A program made the translations under genes and the position numbers. From the NCBI GenBank assembly GCA_017527155.1, contig JAFXQI010000060.1, forward strand, positions 22,215 through 86,214: DNA of 64,000 bases, read 5' to 3'. Below the pieces are notes generated by a model. That model was not told the DNA's origin, searched no databases, and saw nothing but the letters and a program-made list of their open reading frames with translations. This document shows, in pieces, positions 10,901 through 16,455 of the stretch (within the stretch, counting starts at the first letter, position 1; each line of letters begins with the position of its first letter). The DNA is from Kiritimatiellia bacterium. Lineage in GTDB: Bacteria; Verrucomicrobiota; Kiritimatiellia; CAIQIC01; Lenti-01.

Positions 10901-11418
10901 CCCCCATGCTTCAGGCTGGTTGGGAGATTCAACACTACATCGAGAAGCGCGAGAAACGGGAGGCTTTCGGCGAGAACTCCAAGGAGGCACGGGATGCCAA
11001 CAAGAGCTTCTGGACCGCCATCATGATAAACCACGTCGTCATGCCCCTGGCGTTCCAGGTGGCCGGAATGATCTTCTACGGGGTCCTGGGCAAACGGGAG
11101 CCGGACAAGGACGACCTGAAGGAGTTGTTCTGGTCCATGTTCATCGGCCCGTTCGCGCGGCTGGCGTTCTGGGGAGGGACGCTCAAGGCCATCTATGACA
11201 TATACACGGGGCGCGATCCGTTTGGGCGGCGTACAGATGCCGCCCCGTCCATGCTGGTCAACAACTCCCGCAACATCATGGACATCCTGGGAACCATTCC
11301 TTTTGATGCCATGACCGGCGACATGGACAAGGTGCTGGAGGATATCGACCGGTTCATGAAACGCAACGTTGCCCCGTACCGGCACGTCCGCATGATTCAG
11401 GACGCGTGGATGAAGTAA
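1990..11418 (+). CDS. Giant polyvalent virion protein with zincin-like and ADP-ribosyltransferase-like domains
   Basis: This 3,142-residue protein has AAGGAG eight bases before its ATG. Visible parts, in order: a helical N-terminus; an Ala/Gly-rich hydrophobic stretch (about 321-373) suited to entering membranes; a zincin-like HEVGH motif (H794-H798) with a later Glu-containing helix near 855; a P/S/G-rich linker (about 941-968); a barrel-like region resembling LPD3 of polyvalent proteins (about 1041-1215); an ADP-ribosyltransferase-like domain (about 1335-1636) with GSGEGSQVYGWGLY at 1364-1377 and a closing GIDGIKY/NYVSFRDD block; another phage domain (about 1764-1911); a Glu/Arg-rich helix; and a C-terminal helical region with hydrophobic segments. 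Such proteins are known in phages and conjugative elements as multidomain proteins delivered with the DNA. Where related ART domains have LYHGS, this one has LYTGS, so activity is uncertain. Confidence 0.85.
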   Translation: MPYSATYRSQLRSDITRARRLGPDATDSEVEWGLATLYGGISGRDFRLPEDMRADPRGSLAKLQEVYDTGSFEAMQTDSLKQVNELLKNKDWRALADMGKKSDTIFDDGFDANLLDESDRSEWQRLNDKDVKWKQERASAAYVGAKPPDGLSTEEQRRLGELVDEAKTRTAAMRQVERVRRENAAVMLLSISPELTDRSHAIIERAIANNFRITAEDQDAFLPEEMGGLDSGQKELLAAYMNYVRPTEGKGAWAKFTGRMLDQTGQVLGSTADDIADLWKFATDSSYRNGGYDAEIERRAWLVQANAKKFADLGVWGNTFAEAGGVIGYWAPMLFETVATAGIGDIGAAAGAARLAAKAGAAGRFAGRLATLPVRKLSHVMFMADFRQQFLQRIALDGGDPASAESQIAASVGALASDLVEHIQWGKAFGKTAMPEVVSQAYSKLTHGIFAKLGIKVGKEFGQMTLGKAAAQVVGERLVSIPTEAIEEAIQQAIEEVVVDIGDGRGIRGIRLANLMDQSAEAFVKTIGPMAWVSLSGFPMRARSAYTMHNLDKGAIDRLLTAGERLKRAAATGQLELKGEDMGVLGRLMHMTARAVTPAEAYWSLRERGFTKDQADSMLKTFAAIRRSAIEQGQTGELGAAILQAGEELEQGGFELKRNADGSSSWTRVQTDENGHKRRQTLKIVWEPFQELDMDSPAQVGSALEYIRENESEQGKEALKLLGLDIARPNAKIMADAAAMNALGMYVAENELGDVANSLATGTTKSKEADGTEIDEDTYTITLTEKATRESIWHEVGHAAGYALRRMGLSEEEIDAIQNWRSGEDGKAPSEADMALPEHAGAGGTELYGEERVNYELAGEIARKNEPKSAFARGLEYVGDLVRNVLRIRKKAEEVGNAAAIMTELIWHGHLGKLDTLNDAQKRVLLEARRRRQAAETGGEAPPSPEGPSSAGEGPSSAAEGTKPATSVRPPDERTVANFCFDRPILRDDMARLSASGELSEDDIFETGYRWSPFLRAWVVQPELKGQTFTPNGRYMGLDGEWKGEDARAMVGTFADGTHFVEVDDVPDEIRNETDPDKLRTSVRNLIREKWMNRIIDPNGVRVFVNGATAQEYVQPAKELDDNAFRAKMDAAGKLDEVVSTSTNPQNAPDGRDGHVHKNVKEWEYRDAIFHVNGRYYGTLVNIAVIETVGGRKGNFRKLHDITQIKDITDEVRNLHGDPVGELQSYPSTVGDNANEPPNAPGVNSENQGRSEVGSRRMYAAAQNLPSPEFAMDGTIVDALPAHLREDARAIVAERGGTAAWMVEADGTPTELNEREWLRREAERRHVAGRRFAIGGLYTGSAADYAPRDENGNIVNGPSLLKIGSGEGSQVYGWGLYASNMRGVAEQYAQYASGKHPEGELLVDGKPVRGKLSKVVDGVLVGTVKGAILNAASWVGTRNTDGIVEFLENILAEYESVASTEGRPEEHRAQARLNASCYREAIELVKSGRAVVGENWRPHVYEQTFFTDRATPEETERHLLKWYEAVPDEQKQWIAGQLEKENPGNKFLLAAVEEAKTGAELYELLAEELIPAERFVQERTQHGRGAKSGEQAASEFLARAGIDGIKYPVNSYGKTVKDGDAAGWNYVSFRDDNIKVDHKWVDGEQRYQIAGTEGAARLGIRGLGDAEAMERSGATREEIWRETGWWRGADEKWRIDAPVKMTQEERTATPPWETENVEEGRQIVRFQIGGKAEDGKTTAQGPLSESDQTPPVQFSGGATSIPLTRESADPVMKFAETIVMDGAKSPEDFLVGIFGALGSQETNPNKTQYFDITQPDGRTLSLRTANHRATAHQYTEHGNTADEKLSVVVKMSEKPFKSDKDVQLTEFVYFPDKLTAETEAGIAKGLAEWIRTGKYTGPNADQVNVSPKQRAGQARQQVGGRIREYDHEPVYSPRGQLAALATMYLIQGKEPDRGNLQQIKERLGEQGDLDAIIAEAKAKHGRILEDLKAKGRRASAGEIAREAARRTKAAHPEDLLEEAYKRGAAAGTWAQGARGAVLSTLIGEARSDSYHDFALEMGLDIAGIYHRFALQQARKEEAAGHGKGTESEEEGADQALENAVGFAEGAQGPLDPNSEAGRALSELETRQQENIERALREADMDWEERNRLREERRQRRLEREREAEAAGEGSGEGEGGGGEAVEDVPEGMDENDLAVDILERNRVDIRDPWKFALFLRKAIRNRILKANGLPVDFATLDEALAAEERLWQNPTNVAQFAKSMAAILKDMAGRLMDHAGETYPAVLVKLEQLARMQNVGAIETQAAFEIATIARRSIRETSAKMVNATIKRLDKSYIGKHRFGEHDELEEDLKRKITGHVRRMAMWCNTVLGLSEGGVERERENLLNARNERSRALKEAEANGAIGTKAEDDAVYAETLWKLKVLETYGGTRYLLPGEAREKLMELERWMATESLKQAAKIEMTSRQYKKDRETIIEGCAVIDPKTGQKRVWGKDTWADKAWRAMVNTINQRLRYLFARASGKWRTSTDELLSRVSLLISQGTTQSIIEEQELRRALVCTVREVVGPRGVRKWLKRMLKEIPEEHSVAISKQGHRDLRYGQVMHLYGYLRQTATYGDNIARYGRVGQRQYIEKNILAAEDIKILNGMMRIYAEQRPKIDAASRDITGFEMKSPDPWYMPVKIKTPTRSGLETVVSTVEAMPAVFSERRKHQMDVDETADIMEVYHDRMKKTAQVLGRGRTGLDIIHTFGNAAVKDAITEARGEEFTNALIAHFTDWMHGGRPRLVNSSGGDAAFLNGLRTAAVYQALWGNSLSAFKQTLSAPVLKLARKIGDRGIFQDIAGRFTKGWKQAKVELTQSDAWKARYGDVGVMQETREAMLGAGEGSIWQALLRAGMAPLQWGDQRPAIMCQVTEYMIKRDELIEGGMEPEAAKRLAADIAMQDVEWTQQSSRPENLPQYMRRGDSLVRMLMMFASSPMLQAGWEIQHYIEKREKREAFGENSKEARDANKSFWTAIMINHVVMPLAFQVAGMIFYGVLGKREPDKDDLKELFWSMFIGPFARLAFWGGTLKAIYDIYTGRDPFGRRTDAAPSMLVNNSRNIMDILGTIPFDAMTGDMDKVLEDIDRFMKRNVAPYRHVRMIQDAWMK

Positions 11419-11444
11419 CGCAGGACAACGCAGGAGAAAATGAC

Positions 11445-11822
11445 ATGACGAAGATTTCGGATAAAAGAATCGCCGCGGCGTTGAAGGAGGCGCAGGGAGT
11501 GGTGGCGGATGCGGCCGACAAGCTCGGGGTTCCCCGGCACACCGTGGAAAGGCGCATCAAGGCCGGTGGCATCGTTGGCAGGACCTTCGACGAGGCCCGG
11601 GAAACCATCCTGGACACGGCGGAAGCGGAACTCGGAAAGGCGGTCTCCAAAGGGGAGCCGTGGGCCATCCGGTACTTTCTCGACAACCGGGGTGCCGACC
11701 GTGGATACGGGAAGCGCGAAACGCTCACGGTCAAGGCGGGCATCGACCTCCATGCCAAGATCGACGAGAGCGTGGGAGAAGAAATCCTGGAACGCCTGAA
11801 GCGCGGGGTGGCAGATGCATAG
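11445..11822 (+). CDS. Terminase-small-subunit-like HTH protein (paralogue 1)
   Basis: This 125-residue protein has an N-terminal helix-turn-helix (AADKLGVPRHTVERRI) followed by a helical block, EARETILDTAEAELGKAV, then DRGYGKR and a C-terminal SVGEEILERLK. The same order and many of the same residues occur in the protein at 27,994-28,401 directly upstream of terL, so the two are paralogues. The ATG at 11,445 is preferred because GGAG lies 9 bases upstream; a GTG at 11,406 overlapping the giant gene is possible. It could be a second DNA-recognition subunit or a regulator derived from TerS. Confidence 0.7.
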   Translation: MTKISDKRIAAALKEAQGVVADAADKLGVPRHTVERRIKAGGIVGRTFDEARETILDTAEAELGKAVSKGEPWAIRYFLDNRGADRGYGKRETLTVKAGIDLHAKIDESVGEEILERLKRGVADA

Positions 11823-11961
11823 CCGCCCCCCCCGCATCGCCGAAACATTGAATGCCGTGTGTTGAGACTCCTGACACCGTGTAAAACGTTTTGCGGCGGG
11901 AGCACGGTTCCCCTTGCCAGCGGTGGCGTGTTTGAGGTAGCGTGCATGTATCAGGCGTGGT

Positions 11962-12342
11962 ATGAGCATACAGGTGGAAAAGATTCGGGCAGGAGAGCGC
12001 AAGTGCATTGCTCGGTGCGACTTGGCCAAACATGGCATCACATGGGGAGTCATTTGTTTTTTGGGATGGCAAGCCATAAAGGTGTTGCAATTGGCCTTGC
12101 AGGCCAAACCGGCAACCTTGAGCGTTTTTGCGCAATGCCTCAAGGCGTGGAACATTCCTGCCTGGCTGATGGCGATTACATCAGGGATATGTGCAACCGG
12201 ATGGCGTATCGAATATCGGCGAAACGTCAGGTTGACCACAACAAATGGAGATTTGCGGCACCAACTCGAAAAGGACGACGCTGTTCATACAAGAAGCGGA
12301 CTTGATGAAACCGGAGCCACACCAAAAGGTGACAAGGAATGA
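11962..12342 (+). CDS. Small phage membrane protein, two predicted TM helices
   Basis: This 126-residue protein has two hydrophobic segments (about residues 25-45, GITWGVICFLGW, and 65-85, IPAWLMAITSGICATGW) and a charged C-terminal tail. Its stop overlaps the next ATG as ATGA, which supports both reading frames as real. No family was recognised. Between the late genes and the immunity region, such pairs often alter the lysogen (for example superinfection exclusion), but that is only positional inference. Base composition is lower in GC than the flanking phage genes, suggesting separate acquisition. No clear Shine-Dalgarno site precedes the ATG. Confidence 0.55.
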   Translation: MSIQVEKIRAGERKCIARCDLAKHGITWGVICFLGWQAIKVLQLALQAKPATLSVFAQCLKAWNIPAWLMAITSGICATGWRIEYRRNVRLTTTNGDLRHQLEKDDAVHTRSGLDETGATPKGDKE

Positions 12343-12866
12343 GTGCGACGATTGGAACATTTTTTGCATTTATCGCCCTTTTGATTGCGTGGAACCGCTT
12401 GAAGAAGGTCGCCAGGGCCGTTGTTCGAGACAAGCTCTTCGCCCTCAGAGACACCTTGCGCCAGCATTACGTGGCGAACGGTCTCGACATGACGGATGGG
12501 ACGTATGGTCAAATTCGTGGATTGCTGAACAATCTGCTCCGCTATACGAAAGACATGCGGATGGTGGGCTATCTCTATTTCGCCGCTCATGTAGATCAGT
12601 CCGATGTAGATGCTGCCGCCACTAAGTTCGACGAATCCCTTCGAAAATGCGATGAGGCGACGGCCAAACTGATAAGAGGAATCCGCAAGAAGGCTTGTGA
12701 TATCATCCTCCTGTACATGGCTGCGACATCCCTTAGTTTCATTTCGGCAATGGTGGCAATACTCATATATTTGTTGCCCAAAAAGCTTCTTGCCAGCATC
12801 AAGAGATGCATGAACAATCTCTTCGTGTTCAAACCCTCCACTCTCGTATATGCCGCCACATTGTAG
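12339..12866 (+). CDS. Phage membrane protein with N- and C-terminal hydrophobic helices
   Basis: This 175-residue protein has an N-terminal anchor (IGTFFAFIALLIAW), a soluble helical middle and a second hydrophobic segment near residues 128-150 (LYMAATSLSFISAMVAILIYLL). It starts in the stop codon of the preceding membrane gene (ATGA), so the two are probably made together and may form a complex. Composition is relatively AT-rich. I do not recognise the family. It may be a lysogenic conversion or exclusion factor; a lysis role is less likely because no endolysin is nearby. Confidence 0.6.
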   Translation: MSATIGTFFAFIALLIAWNRLKKVARAVVRDKLFALRDTLRQHYVANGLDMTDGTYGQIRGLLNNLLRYTKDMRMVGYLYFAAHVDQSDVDAAATKFDESLRKCDEATAKLIRGIRKKACDIILLYMAATSLSFISAMVAILIYLLPKKLLASIKRCMNNLFVFKPSTLVYAATL

Positions 12867-12989
12867 TGTGTTGGCAGGAGAGACGGGGGCTACGGGATGA
12901 TGGCGAGAACTTCGCCCCATCGCCGGGGGGCGGAGATGCGCTAACTCTTTGCGACAGCGCGGTGTCGCTTGCGGGAGGTGGGGGCGGGG

Positions 12990-13226
12990 TTACTCGCAGG
13001 AAGCGAGAGCGAACCGGCGTTCCTGCATGGTCAGACGGTCGGAACCGCCAAAGCGGCGGGGGTTGCCGCACATCCAGCATGAACAGGGGACGCGGGTGCG
13101 GGCGCGGCGGCCAATGGCTGCGGGGTCTTCGGCGAGGAGGTCGCCGTAGGGGACGGTGCGCAGATAACGGCGGGCCTTGAGCTTTTCGAGTTCGAGGCGG
13201 ATGCGTCTGTCGAGGCGGGTTTTCAC
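12990..13226 (-). CDS. Small cysteine protein with CSCWMCGNPRR motif
   Basis: This 78-residue basic protein starts RLDRRIRLELEKLKARR and contains CSCWMCGNPRRFGG followed by LTMQERR. Short proteins built on a C-x-C-x2-C-G-N-P-R core are widespread in bacterial genomes and probably bind metal, but I know of no established function. Its GTG start overlaps the stop of the upstream antitoxin-like gene (GTGA), so it is the third cistron of the toxin-antitoxin operon and is translationally coupled to it. Confidence 0.7.
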   Translation of the reverse strand: MKTRLDRRIRLELEKLKARRYLRTVPYGDLLAEDPAAIGRRARTRVPCSCWMCGNPRRFGGSDRLTMQERRFALASCE

Positions 13227-13783
13227 GGGGAGGGAACCAGGGCCGGTTCGGCCGTGGTGGAAGCCGTCTGGAGTTCAGGGGCGGGTTCGCGAGCGGGAGG
13301 GGCGATGGTGATCTGGGGGCGGGTTTCGGCGTAGCGGAGCATGAAGTTGAAAAGGACTTCGCCACGGAAGCGGTTGATGCCATCGACCAACGGGCGGTCC
13401 TCCGGGTCCTTCTCGGCAAGGTTGGCGAGACTGGCGAGGAGGAAACCGATTTCGATGACCTTCTGCTTGATGCGGTAGGCGGCGGGCTTGGATTCGTCCT
13501 CGAAGGTCATGTGCATGGACATGCCGAGGGCGGCGAGGTACTGGCGGACGTCGCCGAGCTTGAGGTCGTCGTCCTGGCCGGACTCCATGCGGGAGGCCTT
13601 GGCGGGGCTGAAGCCGGCGGCCTTGGCGAGTTCGCGCTGGGAGTAGCCGGCATCGAGGCGGGCGCGCTGGAGGGCGCGGACAACGGCGTTGGAGAGGCGG
13701 GCGCGCGCGAGGGCGGCCTTGACCTCCCCGGGGTTGTCGGCGAGTTCTTCGAGCATGGCATCGACTTGTTGTTCAAAGTTCAT
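13223..13783 (-). CDS. HigA-like XRE antitoxin
   Basis: This 186-residue protein has a helix-turn-helix in residues about 40-90 (GYSQRELAKAAGFSPAKASR), preceded by an acidic N-terminal helix and followed by an extended tail ending in a P/A-rich stretch. Its ATG overlaps the stop of the upstream toxin-like gene (ATGA), giving the toxin-first order typical of HigBA systems. The family neutralises its toxin and represses the operon by binding an upstream palindrome; a fitting site lies at 14,164-14,179. The long C-terminal tail is unusual for HigA and may contact the third cistron's product. Confidence 0.75.
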   Translation of the reverse strand: MNFEQQVDAMLEELADNPGEVKAALARARLSNAVVRALQRARLDAGYSQRELAKAAGFSPAKASRMESGQDDDLKLGDVRQYLAALGMSMHMTFEDESKPAAYRIKQKVIEIGFLLASLANLAEKDPEDRPLVDGINRFRGEVLFNFMLRYAETRPQITIAPPAREPAPELQTASTTAEPALVPSP

Positions 13784-14145
13784 TGGCGGTCTCCTTGCAG
13801 GGTTGAAACATGTTGGTGGCAGAGGCGGATGTCGGCCTGCTGGGTGCTCTTGTCGCCCAGGCAGAGGACGCGCAGGACCTTGGCCTGTTCGTCGGGAAAG
13901 ACGTACAGGCGCAGTTCGTGGGCGCTGCGGACCCTGGTCTGGCCGATGCGGTACACGCCGCGGCCTTCCGGGCGGAAGAAGCCGAAGTTAAATGACCCCA
14001 GCCGCTTCCCGGCTTCCAGATCGGCACGCACCAAATCGAGATTGGCCGCGCACGAGGCCACCTCGTCCGGGTAGTGCTTGAGCAGGCGCTTGAACTGCGA
14101 GCGGTTCAGGATGCCCTGCCAGTCGAGATTCCACGTTCCTTCCAT
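13780..14145 (-). CDS. RelE/HigB-like toxin
   Basis: This 121-residue protein has a second half that reads like a RelE-superfamily toxin: VYRIGQTRVRSAHELRLYVF followed by KVLRVLCLGDKSTQQADI, matching the family's R-x-Y/F-x-F strand and the G-D-K-x-x-Q-x-x-D-I turn. Such toxins cleave mRNA at the ribosome. The gene is first in the three-gene leftward operon and overlaps the antitoxin by four bases. The ribosome site before its ATG is weak. Assignment rests on this pattern and on the adjacent XRE antitoxin. Confidence 0.7.
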   Translation of the reverse strand: MEGTWNLDWQGILNRSQFKRLLKHYPDEVASCAANLDLVRADLEAGKRLGSFNFGFFRPEGRGVYRIGQTRVRSAHELRLYVFPDEQAKVLRVLCLGDKSTQQADIRLCHQHVSTLQGDRQ

Positions 14146-14163
14146 GCCACAATCATTCGTTCC

Positions 14164-14179
14164 GTTTCATTCCTGAAAC
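14164..14179. promoter_or_regulatory. Candidate operator of the toxin-antitoxin operon
   Basis: The inverted repeat GTTTC-ATTCCT-GAAAC lies about 20 bases upstream of the toxin start, with further GTTTC half-sites at 14,193-14,206. Position and symmetry fit autoregulation by the XRE antitoxin. This is inferred from sequence symmetry only. Confidence 0.45.
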
Positions 14180-14298
14180 AAAAGCGGGCTTTCGTTTCAG
14201 TTTCGTTGTTTGCGTTCATTCCTACCACGGGACTGGAACTCTTGCAAGAAGATTGCGCCCACAGGGAACGCAACCGGGTGGCGTGGGGATTCATCCCG

Positions 14299-14331
14299 AA
14301 AAAAGCAGGGGCCGCCCTTTCGGACGGCCCC
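14299..14331 (-). terminator. Rho-independent terminator, leftward
   Basis: On the minus strand a GC-rich hairpin (GGGGCCGTCC arm, 4-5 base loop, GGGCGGCCCC arm, one mismatch) is followed after CTG by six T residues. It lies about 110 bases after the stop of the leftward gene at 14,439 and fits as the end of the repressor transcript, separating it from the toxin-antitoxin operon. Confidence 0.75.
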
Positions 14332-14438
14332 GCGCCCTTTCGCCGAAGCTACCGGGGTGGTTGACGGTCGAAACCATACCACATCCGCGAGGGCGTGCAA
14401 CTCCCAAACCAACAAAACAATATAACATCGTTCCTTGT

Positions 14439-14777
14439 CTACGGGACGGGCGGGGAATGGTCCGGACCGGTGCCAGATGCAACAAAGGCGCGGGCGACTT
14501 CGGTCAGGGTGACGCCGGGAGGGAGAAGGGCAAGGGCCGTCTGGGCGCTGGCATACTGGGCGGCCGTCAGCGGCGGATAGGGGCCATCGGCACGGCGATG
14601 TTCCAGCCATTCCCGGGCTTCCTGCTCGGTCGGAAAGCAACGGCGTTCGCGTGGCTGGCCTTTCTTGTTCCAGACCGCCATGAAAGTGCCGAATGGTGTC
14701 AGCTGGATGCGCTCGCCTTTGGCGAGGACGGCAATGGCACGGCGGCGGCGCGTCTTTTGAGGGTGTTGTTTTGCCAT
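14439..14777 (-). CDS. Small protein resembling the N-terminal arm-binding part of a tyrosine recombinase
   Basis: This 112-residue basic protein has an N-terminal Lys/Arg stretch (QHPQKTRRRRAI), a beta-rich block (FGTFMAVWNKKGQPRERRC) with FPTEQEAREWLEH, and a C-terminal part (ALALLPPGVTLTEVARAFV). The last part resembles the linker before the core-binding domain of tyrosine integrases. No catalytic domain follows; a terminator comes next. It may be an integrase remnant, a recombination-directionality factor or an unrelated small DNA-binding protein. The ATG at 14,777 follows the repressor stop by 9 bases; one at 14,807 would overlap it. Confidence 0.5.
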   Translation of the reverse strand: MAKQHPQKTRRRRAIAVLAKGERIQLTPFGTFMAVWNKKGQPRERRCFPTEQEAREWLEHRRADGPYPPLTAAQYASAQTALALLPPGVTLTEVARAFVASGTGPDHSPPVP

Positions 14778-14785
14778 AAGATGAG

Positions 14786-15265
14786 TTACCAGTTCTGGGG
14801 CCGCCATGTGCCCGGCTTCAGTGGCTCATACGGAGGCTGGTCGGCGGGCGGATTCTTGTCGGTGGCGCTTGGCGTGCCGGACGCCGCCGGAGGAGGCGTT
14901 GGGGAGCCTTTCACCGCCTCTTGCAAAGCTTTTGTTCCATCAATTATTTTTCCAAGCGCCTCGTTTACCTTGTCAAGTTTGAGGCGTGCAACAAGCGCAG
15001 TTTGTTTCCAGGTGTCGGAATTGCCGTCTTCTCCATTCGGATTATCGGAAAGACCCAACAGCCAATCTGAACTTACACCGAACTGTGTTGCAATGGTGTA
15101 TATGGCCTCGGCATTTGGCGCATGAATTCCCTTTACATATCTGTCAACAGAAGCCTGTTTTAACCCAGCTTTACGCGCAAAAGCGCTTACAGATTCTTTT
15201 CCAATAAGAGTTTTCAAACGAGAAGAGAATACCCTGGAAATATCTTCTCCTTTTCGTGTTGACAT
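14786..15265 (-). CDS. Phage CI-like XRE repressor
   Basis: This 159-residue protein has an N-terminal XRE helix-turn-helix (SAFARKAGLKQASVDRYVKG, about residues 28-47) followed by the typical FGVSSDWLLGLSDNP segment. The C-terminal half is a helix plus a P/A-rich tail, with no LexA-type Ser-Lys peptidase motif, so SOS-type self-cleavage is not expected from the sequence. AAGGAG lies 7 bases before the chosen ATG; longer versions starting upstream lack this. It is divergent from the Cro-like gene and would hold the early operon silent in the lysogen. Confidence 0.85.
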   Translation of the reverse strand: MSTRKGEDISRVFSSRLKTLIGKESVSAFARKAGLKQASVDRYVKGIHAPNAEAIYTIATQFGVSSDWLLGLSDNPNGEDGNSDTWKQTALVARLKLDKVNEALGKIIDGTKALQEAVKGSPTPPPAASGTPSATDKNPPADQPPYEPLKPGTWRPQNW

Positions 15266-15294
15266 TTCTACTCCTTTTCGTATAGTCGGCATCG

Positions 15295-15324
15295 TTGTTA
15301 GCCCTAACGGGGCGCATTCATAAC
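15295..15324 (+). promoter_or_regulatory. Candidate early promoter and operator of the genetic switch
   Basis: Between the divergent repressor and Cro-like genes lies the palindrome GTTAGCCCTAAC (15,297-15,308). A related half-site CCTAACGG follows at about 15,332. A TTGTTA -35 (15,295-15,300) and CATAAC -10 (15,319-15,324), 18 bases apart, could drive the rightward early operon. The palindrome overlaps the -35, as expected for a repressor-controlled promoter. Confidence 0.5.
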
Positions 15325-15352
15325 AAGAAAACCTAACGGAGGCGAGAATCAA

Positions 15353-15559
15353 ATGGAGACGAAGAAGAAAGCGGCGGCACAGATACGGGTGCAGGCATCG
15401 ATGCGATGCAGCGGGGTGGCGGTGGTGGCGAGGCGGATCGGATGCCACCCGTCGCAACTGAGCTACATCCTGCACGGGAAGCGGAAGCCGAGCAAAACCA
15501 TCCGCCGCCGCCTCGAGCGAATGGGGATCACCACCACCATCGACGGGGAGATGTTGTGA
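15353..15559 (+). CDS. Cro-like small HTH protein
   Basis: This 68-residue basic protein is the first gene of the rightward early operon. It holds a helix-turn-helix (AVVARRIGCHPSQLSYILHG) followed by KRKPSKTIRRRLERMG, close to small Cro/YdaS-type regulators. GGAGG lies about ten bases before the ATG. Its stop overlaps the next start (TGATG). Its position divergent to the CI-like gene suggests it represses the repressor during lytic growth. Confidence 0.75.
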   Translation: METKKKAAAQIRVQASMRCSGVAVVARRIGCHPSQLSYILHGKRKPSKTIRRRLERMGITTTIDGEML

Positions 15560-15819
15560 TGGACACCTGCAGCAACGAGCGGGTGCTCCGCGAGATTTGC
15601 GGGCTGCACGAGCGCGCCTGCGGGTTGTTCGACCAGGTCCAAGCAGAAGTCGACGCCATCAAGGGCCTCCAGAAAGAAATCGAGGAGCGGAAAGCCAGAC
15701 GCGATTCGTTGTGGGACCAGGCCATCGAGATCACCGGCCGGGCCAACACCGCCACACGGATTTTCCTCGGCAGCATACCGACGGGGACGGCGACGCAGGC
15801 GGGGGAAAAGGACAAGTAG
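15559..15819 (+). CDS. Small coiled-coil early protein, unknown
   Basis: This 86-residue protein has a heptad-like helical middle (VQAEVDAIKGLQKEIEERKA). It starts in the stop codon of the Cro-like gene (TGATG), so it is translationally coupled. I do not recognise the family; it is probably a small early accessory protein. Confidence 0.6.
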   Translation: MDTCSNERVLREICGLHERACGLFDQVQAEVDAIKGLQKEIEERKARRDSLWDQAIEITGRANTATRIFLGSIPTGTATQAGEKDK

Positions 15820-15844
15820 GCGGAAAGCGCAAGGGAGAAGAGAA

Positions 15845-16255
15845 ATGAAAAACCTCGAAGAAAACGGGCGCGGTGCGGAAACGGAACCGAGAGCAAACGA
15901 AACAGGGCCATGCGAACGGAAGAAGCGGCTTCCGCCGATGGCCGAGGAGATGGCGGCGCTGGCCGTGGCGAAGTACCTGACGGTGGCGGAGGCGGGGCGG
16001 TACGCGAGGACGAGCGTCTGGAACGTTTACGACTGGATCAAGAAGGGGCTGATCGTGGCCTTTGCCCCGCCCGGCGGACGCCGCCTGGTGCGGCGCACGG
16101 ACATCGACGGGATGCTCAAGCAGCACCGCGTGACGGACGACATGCCGTGTGCGCGTGCGAAAGGCCGAGAGGGCGTGCTGCGCTGGCACGCACAGCGCCG
16201 GGCGGAAAAGGCGGCGAAGAAGGCACAGGCGGAAGTGCAGGAGGTGGCGTCATGA
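15845..16255 (+). CDS. Excisionase/MerR-type DNA-binding protein
   Basis: This 136-residue protein has a central winged-helix motif, LTVAEAGRYARTSVWNVYDW, then IKKGLIVAF, GGRRLVRRTDIDGML. This is the pattern of the excisionase-family helix_turn_helix_17 domain (helix, turn, recognition helix, beta wing, Arg-x-x-D). The N-terminus is charged and probably disordered; the C-terminus is an Arg/Ala/Lys helix. It could serve as Xis or as an early regulator. AAGAGAAATG gives an acceptable ribosome site. Confidence 0.7.
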   Translation: MKNLEENGRGAETEPRANETGPCERKKRLPPMAEEMAALAVAKYLTVAEAGRYARTSVWNVYDWIKKGLIVAFAPPGGRRLVRRTDIDGMLKQHRVTDDMPCARAKGREGVLRWHAQRRAEKAAKKAQAEVQEVAS

Positions 16256-16455
16256 TGCGGACGATCGGACAAGCAGAGCTGGCGGGGATGGACCTGCGGC
16301 GGAGGGTGGTGAAGGAGGCGTCGGAGGGGCTGGAGCTGGACTGGCTGGAACGCCATCCGGCGCTTTGCGCGGTGGTGGGGCCGATTGTTCTTTTCGGAGC
16401 GCCGGCGGTGATGATCGCCGTGTTGTACGCGATAGCGAAGGCGCGTGGGATGTGA
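16252..16455 (+). CDS. Small membrane protein, one TM helix
   Basis: This 67-residue protein has an amphipathic charged N-terminus and one hydrophobic helix near the C-terminus (ALCAVVGPIVLFGAPAVMIA). Its ATG overlaps the upstream stop (ATGA), which supports it as a coupled gene. Function is unknown. Confidence 0.5.
   Translation: MMRTIGQAELAGMDLRRRVVKEASEGLELDWLERHPALCAVVGPIVLFGAPAVMIAVLYAIAKARGM

Noticed and set aside
11859..12305. Alternative 148-residue frame over the first membrane gene
   Set aside because: The overlapping frame at 11,962 has clear TM helices and ATGA coupling to the next gene; the alternative has no coherent features.
12951..12968. GCGACA...TGTCGC hairpin as a terminator
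   Set aside because: It sits between convergent genes but lacks a T-run on either strand.
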